Positions 1-16,215 of a DNA stretch of 64,000 nt are shown piece after piece (position 1 is the stretch's first letter; each line of letters begins with the position of its first letter). The position numbers and the translations under genes were made by a program. The notes under the pieces are model-generated. The model saw only the letters and a program-made list of their open reading frames with translations. It ran no database searches and was not told the DNA's origin. The DNA is from Oxyruncus cristatus (taxonomy: Eukaryota > Chordata > Aves > Passeriformes > Cotingidae), in the NCBI GenBank assembly GCA_013399855.1, contig VXAY01006170.1:1-64000 (forward strand), in the 5' to 3' direction.

Positions 1-2298
1 GGGGTACAGGTGTGTACAGCTGTGCGGGTGTATTGGTGTGCACACGTCCACCTGCTCCCCAGGGGAGGCTGCAGGGCTGGGCACACTCTCTGACTGCCAG
101 CAGAAGGATTTCAGTGCTCTCTCCAAGTTCTTCTTCTTTAACACCTTTCCATGTAAGGCAAACACCCCTCCCCCAGCCAGTGGCTGGATGGACCCCAAAG
201 TGAGACTGAATCCAGTCAGTGTTCCTTGCCATGGGGCATCCTCACCCTCCCAACTCCCCTTTAATTAAAAGCATCCTGAGACGACTCCTCCCTTCTGCTA
301 CAGGAGCAGGGCAAGACCCGTTTGCTGACGCTGACACATTGATTAGGAAAAGGGACTAATTAAAGCTGGAGATGGCCTTGTGGGACCACTTGCTTGATGA
401 CCCCTTCAAACTCGGTGTGACCCTGGTGCCACTTCCACCAGGGCATGAGCCAAGCACAGCCATGGTTGTGGTGGAGGTGGTCGTTGGAGGTCCCCATCCA
501 ACATCCTCAACCCCCGCACCGCAGCTTCGTTATCCGAGCCCAAAGCCCCTACGGATGGAGCCATCCTTCCCTGGGGAAATGTCCCAGAGCTGCATGTCCC
601 TGCAGGGGCAAGGGCTGATCCCCGTGTCCATCTGAGCCCCCTGAGATGCGGCAGCCACCACATTTTCCATCGTCCCCCCCCACCTCCAGCCAGGCCCAGG
701 ATGCCCTTTCGGATACGGGAGCTGTGGGAGCTGCTGAAGCATCTGACAGCACTGGGCTGAGCTCAGTTTTGGCACTTCGTCCCCGGGCTCAGGACACCCT
801 GCACCGAGGTCCCAGCCCAGATGTTTGACGCCCAGAGCAGTATCCCCAGTGCTGGGGCATCCCCAGGGCTCAGCTCCACTGCAGCAACACCTTCACTGCT
901 GCACTGTGGCAGAACCCCCAAAACCGAGTCCAGAGAAGGCAAGTGGAGCTGTGAGCATGAGGACGATGGGGAGTCAAAGCTGGGACTGGGACACCGGCTC
1001 ACGTCAGAGCTCCAGTACAGACTGATCTGAACTGGGCAGGGCTGCTGGATCCTCTCCCAGTGGCAGGGAAGACTGTTGGCTTTCCAGCTCAGGAGCTTGG
1101 TCTGATAGTGGGAGAGGTGGCCCAGAGAAACTCTTGCCCGCTGTCAGGGACACGGATATGGCTTAAACCCCCTGAAGAGAGCAGGATGGAGTAAATTCAG
1201 CAGCCAGTGGCCTGGTGGGGAGTATCAGCTTGTGGGAGTCAGGGGCTTTGGTCCCTTGTTGGCCCTGGGCTCACTCTTGCCATCTGCCAGTGAGCTGGAG
1301 CTCCCCACAGCCCCCCCAGCTGCCCCCAGGCTGCGCTGGGGTGCCCACGGTGGGGCTGAGCCCTGGTGACACACAATGGGTGGGCTTTGGGGAGGCATCT
1401 GGCACTGCTCTGGGGGGCTGCCCTCACCACATCTGGAGACCTCTCAGCATAAACCTGCCTTGTGGGAGCATCTTGACCCACAGGTTTTACCAAGGGTGGT
1501 GATACTGATGCAAATCCCCCAGCACTGCCCTTGCTTGGCCTCTGGGGACACAATGGAGGTGGTGGTGGGGGGTGATTGACACGCCACTGATGGTGCATCC
1601 ACATCCACATCTCCTCAGAGCAGCCCCCCCAGGGCTCCCCGTGCTCACACAGGCCCCCACAGCTTCAGCTGCAACACCAAGGGCTCAGCACCCCATCACC
1701 ACACCAGCCACAGAGGGAACCCCCTGCAAACCTCTCCACAGAGAATCCAAACCTGGAGCTGACCAGGGGCATTCAGCCAGCCCTGGGGAAGACCAGGGGG
1801 AGGCACCTGGGTCTTTCCAGAGGGTCTCTCCACTGTTTCACTGTCCCACAGCCGATCATGACCCGAGAAAGCACAGTGGGTCTGGTCATTCCACACCGGC
1901 AGCGTCCGGTATCCACCTCCATGCAATGTCCCGTGGTTCCCCACGTGATCCCAAAGGAAGGATGGCAGCAGCACTGCTGCAGGCTGGTGACGTGGCTGCC
2001 GGGGAAGGTCCCAGGCGTGCCGGTGGCTTTGCCCTGGGAAGGGATGGCGAGCAGAGGCGGTGGGACATGCAGCACACAGGGAGCGATGCTGAAGAACGAA
2101 AAGAACCATCCGTGTCTTTAACCTCTTCCCCTGGAAGCTATTGGGACCGCCTGGAAACCCTTCCAGAGCCGTCAGAGGGCATTTCAGCTTAAAACAGAAC
2201 GAAAAGGAAAACGGAGACGGGGAGGTTGCAGAACTGAGGTATCCGTAGCTCTGGGCCGCGCCCACTGTCCGCGGGGCCGCGCCGGCCACCAGAGCTGC
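1..2298 (-). other. SYT2: SYT2 3'UTR and downstream flank
   Basis: No coding homology on either strand. Long plus-strand frames (for example 1572-2192) have no family match and lie opposite the UTR. I could not fix the poly(A) site. The only candidate signal seen is ATTAAA on the minus strand at about 261-266, so the UTR may end there or run past the window edge. Confidence 0.6.
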
Positions 2299-8248
<5,950 letters not shown>

Positions 8249-8995
8249 GGTGGGCCAGGGGCTCCCTGAAACACAAGGTCACCTCGGTGGTTACACAGTT
8301 CCCGCTGCCCCTGCTCCTCCCCGTGTCCTGGCAGTGTCCCCAGCAGCACTGGGGACAGCATGGACAGCAGGGCTGCAGCAGGACACCTCATCCTCTGCCT
8401 GAGGAGACCCCGTGGGATGAGGAGAGGAACGTTGCATCCCAGAATAGATGAGTGAGGTCAGTCTGGACAAAGCCAGCCCTTCCTATCCCTCCTTTTAGGC
8501 AGGGACCCAGGCATGGGTCACCCAGCACTGCTGAGGGACCCTCAGGACTTGCTTCTGGCCCTGTGGGAGCTTCCAAATCTGGGAGCAGGAGAGGAGCAGC
8601 ACACTGCTCTTCTTCCAGCCCCAGGGAGCTTTGGCAGGGCGCATCTTGAGGAGGGATGGGAGCAGGAAAGGGCCGGCCCTACACAGCCACGGAAGGCTCA
8701 GCACGCAGGTCAATGGGTTACCCTTTCACCGTGTCACAGGTACCATGCCCCGGGTGGTTCGGGGCTCCTGCCCAGCTCCCAGCCCTGCAGAGCTCCCTCA
8801 GCCAGCCCCACTCCCCCATGGGGCCAGAGAAGGTGCTCAGTTCACTTCCAGAGCTGCAACATAGCCCAACATGCTGAGCGTCCCCTCCCCAGCCCAGTGG
8901 GGTCTGAGCACCCCCCAAGCATGGGGACACCCATCCCATGGTCTTGCAGACGTGGCATTGACCTGTGCAAGAAAACCTGGTACAACGTGCCTCCC

Positions 8996-9135
8996 TGACC
9001 AGGCTCCAGCCCCAAAATGTCTACATGGCCTCTGTGACCCAGCTTCAACCCCAAAGTGGGTCCACAACCCCAGCTACAGACTCAGAGTGCCTCCACAACC
9101 CAGATCCAGCCACAAAATTCCTGCACAACCCAAGC
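8996..9135 (+). repeat. degenerate about 35-bp tandem repeat
   Basis: Successive units of the form caacccagctccagccccaaaat-tccac, diverged from one another. Intronic and non-coding. Confidence 0.5.
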
Positions 9136-10509
9136 AGCTTGCAAAGGAAAGACCAGAGCGGGAAGAATCCCAGAGAATGAGTGGTGCTGGTGGGGTTAAG
9201 GAGAATACCAGGCTCTCCAGGGGGGGTAAGCAAAGAGCCAGCAGGATCGCAGATAACCCAGGGAAGAGTTTCTAGGGGCAGGTGAGCTCTGGGATGGGGG
9301 GCATCCCACTCCCTGTATCTCTTTTTCCCACTCAGTGAAGGCTTCTTGCCCAGAGCATCGTCCCCCGAGTCTGGCTGCTTCTCTGCCCCTCCTACACCAG
9401 TGGAAAAGGAGCCTTCTCGCCTCAAAAAGTCATCCAGAGAGACCTGGGGATGTTCCTACCCCATATTGGGGCTGCCATGTGTATTCAGCCACCTCTCAGG
9501 TGAAGCAAGCACTGATTTACCCATCATTTGGCTCCATATCCAGACACCTTCTTTCTGCACCACCACTCCCGCGGAGAATACGGTGTGAGGGTCTGGGGGG
9601 ATCCCCCAGAAGGCAGAGACAGCCCTTCACATGACAAAACAAGCTGATTACGTGACTCCCACCCAGACAAGATCCCTGCTGCAAGCACAGGCTTTGCCAC
9701 ACTGTGTCTCAGCCACGGCCACCTTCACACCCTGTGGAGGGGCTGGCACTGCTGCAAACACCCACATCACGTCACCCGGCCCCACTGCAGCTGCAGCTCC
9801 CTGAAACTCAGCACTGAGGGGCTGGAGCAGGATGCTGGAGGTGCTCCACATCCCCCACATCCTGGGATGAACAAGGAACCCCCTGCGTTTAACCCCCACC
9901 TGGCTGAGGGTTATTTGATGCTTGAGGCGAAGCTTCCAGCGGCTGAGGACACCTGGACACATGTCTGTCCAGGTTTGTCCCCTTCAAACACAAGGGGTTT
10001 GTCCCCATCACTTGAGGGGTTTGTCCCCACCACTGCCCATGTGCACCGGGGTCAGTGGGAGGAGAGATGGGATGTGAAGGCCCAATGCTCCCGGAGGCAG
10101 CCCCCCAGAGCTGGATCCTGGCCCCCCGCTCTGGGGCAGGAGGTACTGGCTCTGCCCTGCACCCATGGACAATGGGCAGGGGGGCCAAGCCACAGACACA
10201 AGTGAGCAAGAGGTGAGGGACCCCAGGGGTGCAGCCCACCACAACACACCCCAGGCCACCCACTCTGCCCGCAAACACCCTGTGTACAAGTTGGGCAGCA
10301 CCCAGAGGTGGTGTCCAGATGAACTGAAGCCCCTCCAGCACCCCAGGCCTTGGGTGCCCAGCCCAGCACTGCCTGGGGTGGGGGGAGCTCCCCGAGCACA
10401 GGGGGGGCTGTGGCAGCCCCACGGCAATCGTGGCACGGCAGCGATCACGGTGCCACTCACACCCCACTGCACGGAGCCGCTGTCCTGGGGACGAGCACAG
10501 CCAGGCCCG

Positions 10510-10825
10510 CTCAGCTCAGGCCACGTGTGTGCTGCGGCCCACGTGTGTGCACACGTGTGTGCACGGGGAGGGACGTGAGCAAGGCTCTGTGTGTGTGTGT
10601 CTGTGCACCTGTGCGAGCCTGTAGGCACGGGCACAGGATGCGCGTTTGCACGTCTGTGCACGTGTGTAAATATATGTGCAAGGGTGTCCATGCAGGTGTG
10701 CACGGAATATGCAAACACATGTGAAGGTGTGCACACGTACAAGTGTGTGTGCACAGGGGGTGAGTGTACGTGTGTGTGCGTGTGTGTAAATGTGCCCAGG
10801 GCGTGTAAGTGCTTGTGCTCGGGAC

Positions 10826-10875
<50 letters not shown>

Positions 10876-11060
10876 GCTGGTGCCCAGGCCGTGCGTGTGC
10901 ACAGTGCTGACAGGTGTGTGCCCGTGGCCACGCACACACGTGTGAGCACATCTGCCCAGGGCTGTGTCCGGGTGCAAGCACCTGTGTGCCCACGCATCAC
11001 TCGTGTGGCTGGCTCTGCGTGTCCTCACGTGTGCGTGGCACTGCCCACAGCCTGTGCAAG
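10510..11060 (+). repeat. long GT/TG-rich purine-pyrimidine alternating tract
   Basis: About 550 bases dominated by tgtgtg, gtgcac and cacgtgtg, with a pure (TG)n core at about 10825-10871. Long frames on both strands here consist only of Cys-Val or His-Thr periodic residues and are artefacts. Confidence 0.9.
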
Positions 11061-11224
11061 GGCCTGACACAGGCACCCTCTGTGTGCCTCTGTGCGTGAT
11101 GGGAGAGGGGGCTCTGGGGGCAGAGGGGCAGCGCAGGCACTTGACCAGGGAAGTGCTGCTTTGGGGGCTTGGGGGGCTTCACGGTGCTGGCCAGGGCTGG
11201 GGAGGCTGCAGGTAGCATCAGGCC

Positions 11225-11290
11225 TGCAGGGGCTGTTTTTGAGCTGGGCAGCTAATTAGCATCACTAATTGCTCCCTCGTGGTGCTCACC
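11225..11290. promoter_or_regulatory. AT-rich patch with homeodomain-type TAATTA core
   Basis: gctaattagcatcactaatt is a short AT-rich island in GC-rich intron DNA, with two ATTA/TAAT cores. Possible enhancer fragment; conservation is untested. Confidence 0.3.
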
Positions 11291-11932
11291 GGGTGCTGGC
11301 AGAGCTGAGGACTGGGGGAAACTGAGACACAGGAGAGGCATGGGCAGCAAGCCCATAGAGACCATGCTGCTGCCCCCCCTCCAACTGAGTACCCTACAGC
11401 CCCCTGGGACCCTACAGCCCTTGCCATGGGGCCAGGGGGCCGATCCTGTCCCTCCAAGTGAGGGGGCCAAGCTTTGATCCCCCTCCTGCCTGGCGGCCAG
11501 GCTGGGCAGTGTGGGGCAGGTGTGGGCACTGCCATGGGGGTAGCCTGGGCGGGCCGGGGGCAGCCAGGCTGCCATCGTTGGGTGGGAGGGCAGGCAGTGG
11601 GCCAGAGGGGACAGGCAGTGGGGTGGTGTGTCCTTGAGCACATCCCCTCACCCCAGGTCCCCGAGCCCATTGTGCCACTGCCTCACTGGGCATCCTTGGT
11701 GGCAACCCCCATCCCCGCCAGGCGCCAGCAGGCTCTGCACCCAAGCCTTCGGCTGCGGCTGCAGAGCTGCTCGCAGCCCCACGGCACAGATTCCCGGGCA
11801 GGCGGCCCGTGGCAGCCCCCCATCCCCGTCCCAGCCCCCTGTCCCTGTCGGCCCCCCTTGCTGCGGGAGGGCCGTGCGGCGCTGGGCTGCGGCACTGCAT
11901 TGCAGTCCTGCTCCTGCTCCGGCTCCGCTGCC

Positions 11933-11957
11933 TTTTTTTTTTTTTTTTTTTTTTTTT
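11933..11957 (+). repeat. poly(T) run
   Basis: About 25 consecutive T, followed by a T- and C-rich stretch to 12003, then GC-rich DNA. Could be a simple repeat or the tail of an old retroposed copy on the minus strand; no body of such a copy is recognisable. Confidence 0.8.
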
Positions 11958-12450
11958 AATTCCTTTTGCAATTTTTCTTTTTTTTCTTTCCCCCCTCCCC
12001 TTTGCAAGTTGCGGCAGCCGCTGGCGAGGGGCCGAGCGGCCAGGGGTGGGGATGGGAAGGGAGCTCGGGCCCCCGAAATCCCCGCTGTGCCCTCAAACTC
12101 CTCTCGGCCGCCCCCACCGGGGATGTTCGCTGCGGTTCCCCCGGTGCTTCAAGTTTCCTCTTTATTCCTCCCTGGTTTGGAGCTGCCCCTCGTCGCCCCC
12201 CACTGCTCCCTGCCAGTCCCCCGGCCAAGATCTCAGGATCTTAAGGACATAAATAAAATATGAGGGTTATAATTAACCATTCTATCAGCCCTTGGCCCCA
12301 GAACGAGCGTGGGTTAAGGCTTCAAGGAAAAATACCGGCTGGGAGGGCCCCCCCTCCTGCCTTGCTGACCCTTGCGGGCCCCCCAGCTCCTCCCTGGGGG
12401 GCAGCACTCGTAGGGGATGCTGATTGAAATGGTAGGACCCACCCCACACC

Positions 12451-12723
12451 NNNNNNNNNNNNNNNNNNNNNNNNNNNNNNNNNNNNNNNNNNNNNNNNNN
12501 NNNNNNNNNNNNNNNNNNNNNNNNNNNNNNNNNNNNNNNNNNNNNNNNNNNNNNNNNNNNNNNNNNNNNNNNNNNNNNNNNNNNNNNNNNNNNNNNNNNN
12601 NNNNNNNNNNNNNNNNNNNNNNNNNNNNNNNNNNNNNNNNNNNNNNNNNNNNNNNNNNNNNNNNNNNNNNNNNNNNNNNNNNNNNNNNNNNNNNNNNNNN
12701 NNNNNNNNNNNNNNNNNNNNNNN
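12451..12723. other. assembly gap (273 N)
   Basis: Both flanks carry the same motif, accccacacc, so the missing piece probably contains a tandem repeat. Confidence 0.99.
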
Positions 12724-14139
12724 ACCCCACACCCCTCCCCAAAACCACTGGGAGCCCCTCACGGAGCAGGACAGGGTGGGCTTCAGGCAGGCAGCTGCTG
12801 AGGAGACCCCACAGGACAGAGGGTAGGCAGAGCTTCTCGTGGCACGTCACCCGTGCGCCCACATTACACTCCACCCTGCAGCCCCCCGGGTACCACCCCA
12901 GTTCCTCCAGAGCTTTATCCTGCTCCTCTTTGCTCTGGGCTCCCCAGCGTGCCGCCCCGCGCAGTGCATTACACTGAACCTGCCAAACCCATCCCCCCCG
13001 CCGGTGCATTTCCCCCCTAACGCACACCCCTGCATCCTCCAGTGCCTCATCCTGCATCCCTCAGTGCAGCACCCTCCAAATCCCATGGGACACTACCCTG
13101 TGCCCCACCCTGCAGCTTCCCAGGCCCCCTAACACAACACCTCAGCCCCCTCCGTGCATAGTCCTGACACTGCACGGCCCCCAGACCGCCCTGCACCCCG
13201 TGCTGTGTTACCCTGTACCCCCTCAGGCAGCGCCCCAGGCTGCAAACATCTGGCCTTGAAGGAGCCCCCAGAGCCTGTATCCAGCAAACCCTCCTCCGGG
13301 CTCAGCCCCCAAACTGCCCCCAGCTCTGCTAAAGGTTACACTGAACCCCGAGAAACCGCACTGAGCTCCAGACCGGCCCCGTGGGGTCTTTGGCCCCTTC
13401 CTGGTGTAAACCCCCCTGGCTACACCGCTGATTTACACCCGGAGCAGGGTGGGGCGGAGGTTGGGGGGTGGGCGGGTCCCCCTCCCGTTTACACATTCCA
13501 TTTGCCGCATTCCATCTGCCGACAGCATCCCAAGGTCTGGCGGGATGGAAACCCCAGGCTGGAGCCGGCGATCCCATCCCTCTCCATCCCCGGGGCATTC
13601 CCCGTATCCAGAAAAGCAGTTTGGACGCCGGAAAATCCCCTTCCCGAGCCCTTCCTCCCTCCTCCTCCTCCTCCTCCCACAAAGGCTCCACCCCAGAGAC
13701 CCCCCGCCTACGCTACCGCAGCACCGGGCACATCCCGAAAGCCAAACAAAGGGGATTTGGGCTTTCTCCAGCACCAGTCCCATCACGGGTACCTCCTGTC
13801 CCGGCATCAGCTCCCTGTCCGGGTGGGATGGGAATGGATGGAGAGGGCTGGATTCACCGGTTGGGGTGGGGGGCTTTGAGGACCACGCAGGGAGAAGCGA
13901 GATGTGCGGGGGAATCGACAGGGAGTCGCCCTCATCAGCGAAGGACCAGACCCAGGATGAGAATTCGGGGATGCACGGAAGGATCGGGATGTCCTCGGAC
14001 ACGGCAGCACCCAGCGAGCTCAGCGCCGGGGTGGGGGATTTCGGGGAATCCAACTGCTGGAAATGCTCCTCCGTGGGGGCAGCCGGAACCTCTCCCCTCC
14101 GGGAAGGCGATGGGGATGACGGAGGGCAGAAACAGCAAC

Positions 14140-14200
14140 AAAGGAAGGTTAATGAGGCTGAGGCAGCAATTAGCAGCAGCAATTAGCAGCAGCCAGCGCT
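14140..14200. promoter_or_regulatory. duplicated caattagcagcag motif, candidate conserved element
   Basis: The ATTAG-containing 13-mer occurs twice in tandem at about 14167-14190, next to ggttaatgaggctgagg. The AT-rich homeodomain-like content stands out from its surroundings. Function is inferred only. Confidence 0.3.
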
Positions 14201-14350
14201 GACGGAGCGTGGGCTGGGCTCGGGCAGGCGGGTACGGGGGGGCTCCACACCTGGCCCCCCACGCCCGGAGTGTTGAATTGTCCCGGGGAGACCCCGCTCT
14301 GGGGGCAGCTCGTTAGATGATGAAGGGGCAGCTGCCGCCGTGGGCGCGGA

Positions 14351-14372
14351 GCGATGAGTTATCGCTCATCGC
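14351..14372. other. perfect 8-bp inverted repeat (hairpin)
   Basis: gcgatgag, then a 6-base loop ttatcg, then ctcatcgc. Both arms are exact complements. Confidence 0.8.
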
Positions 14373-14889
14373 GGGATGGCAAAGGCGGGGCTGGTTTGCC
14401 CTGCTGGGATGGAGACGGGGCCGTGGGGGACACCCTCCGAGACCTCCATGAACGTCCGCGGAGGGAGCTGATCCCAAAACCTGCACTGCCCTGTGCCAGG
14501 GCGTGGGCCTGGACGACTGGGAGTGAAAATCCCAAACGGGTCCCAAGGTGAGCCCCCACCCACGCCAATGCCGGGTGGGAAGCCTGGGAACTATGGAGCC
14601 GGATCCTGCAGTGCAGCCCCGAGGCAAGTGGAGACTTCAAGGTACAGCTGAGATATTTGGCAGTGCTCCAGCTGGATCTTGATGCCAGCAGCTGTTTTGG
14701 AGCTGGGGTCAGCAGGACAAGGGCTGGAGGAGGAGATCTCATCTCTGCTGGATCCGCTGGCATGATGCCAGGGCATCCCTCTGGCCTTTCATAGGGGCAC
14801 TGACACCCCAGTGCCCCCATCGCATCCGATGTCGGTCACAGAGGGGACAGGCTGGGCCAGAGTTTCAGCTCACAGCAGTGAGACTGGAG

Positions 14890-14955
14890 ACTCTAATTAA
14901 GGCCAAAACATGATTTGGCTTCTAATGGTCATTTAATTAACAGAGAATTTCAGGC
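14890..14955. promoter_or_regulatory. AT-rich island with two TTAATTAA-like cores
   Basis: Contains tctaattaaggc and catttaattaacag about 45 bases apart in otherwise GC-rich intron DNA. Resembles a conserved non-coding element; not proven. Confidence 0.35.
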
Positions 14956-16094
14956 AAAGGATACGTGGACCGAGGGATCAGGGAGGAGGGAGAGTAGGGG
15001 CACTAGGTGGGGAGAAGCTGCAGGACCTTGGTGCAGAGGGGCTCTGCAACAACCTAGCCCAGCAAACCCCCAAATCTCATCCTTGTTCCTCTTCTCCAGC
15101 CCCGGCATGACCCCATAGCAGCTGCATCAGTGGTGCCGGATCAGACTCTCCATCTACAGCTCCCCAGGATGCTATGGCAGCCCCCAGACCTTGGGAAGCA
15201 CTCTTCCCTGGGATCCCCCCACAGTCCCATCCTGATTCGCTCTGCTGAGGGCAAGGGGAGTCTCTGCTCCCCCAGCTCCATACTCCTTGTGGGAGAGCAT
15301 GTCTGCTGGGCTGGGCACGGGAGCTGCTGCAGCACAGGCGAGGGGTGTGATGGAGCGAGGATGCACCGGTGGCACGTGGCGTCACAGGACCTGAACTGCT
15401 GAGCCATGGCCCACACAGGGACACGTTCCCCTGTCCCCAAACCCAAGTACCAGCAGGCACTGCTGGCCAGACCCCCCTGCCCACCAAGGGAAACTGAGGC
15501 ACAGATCCCTTTGCCCACCGAGGGAAGCTGAGGCACAGCATGGGGAGCAGCACCCTGAGGGAGGAATTCCCTGAGCAGGGTTGAAGCTCAGCATCCCCCC
15601 AGCTCAGAGCTGTGATGGGACCCTGCTACTTCCTGGGTCACCAGTGACAGCCACTAGACCTTGCTGGGACCCCCAGCCCTGCTCCCCATCCTGCAGACTC
15701 CAGCAGGGTCTCCAGATGGGACCACGTCCTCCCTCCCTGCCACGGCAGGCTCTGCTCATGGCCCCATCACCCACCACCACCTGGCTCAGCCAAGTAAAAG
15801 TTGGCAGCCCCAACCATCAGCCTGCCCCAGGAGACGAGTAATTCCAGGGGAGCACTGTGACAACTCCTGTAAAAACTGGATGAGCTGCCCAGCTGATGGC
15901 AAGTGTGTTCCCTGCACGTCCTTACTGGGTCACACCCAGAGCCCCAACCCTTGCCCCAGCTGGGATGCACAGGGGATGGACACTGCACAGCCTGGGATGA
16001 GCTCCTGCCTCACTGCCCCACGAGCCAGGGTCTGGGCTCCTCACCACAGAGCCCCCAGCCTCAAGGAAGGAGATCCAGCCCCAGGCTCACAGGG

Positions 16095-16215
16095 GAGAGC
16101 TTGTAAAATAAAAAATTATAAAATAATGGTGGTTTTGAAGCCGGTGCTTGCCTGTGAGGGAGGACCTGCATTACACACAGAAAAACCAAGTGAGGTCTAA
16201 CAGTAAATGTAGCCT
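16095..16215. promoter_or_regulatory. AT-rich island, candidate conserved element
   Basis: Starts with an A/T run (aaaataaaaaattataaaat) and continues with low-repeat mixed sequence to tgtagccttaaaggagacc. No repeat family recognised. Confidence 0.3.

Noticed and set aside
1572..2289. Frames of about 200 codons on both strands
   Set aside because: Inside the SYT2 3'UTR, with no family match and both strands open.
10008..11076. Long His-Thr or Cys-Val rich frames
   Set aside because: Direct products of the GT/CA tract.
13433..14202. Overlapping open frames of 240-250 codons on both strands
   Set aside because: Three frames are open at once in GC-rich DNA, none resembles a known protein, and they cross the hairpin and ATTAG elements. 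Chance openness.
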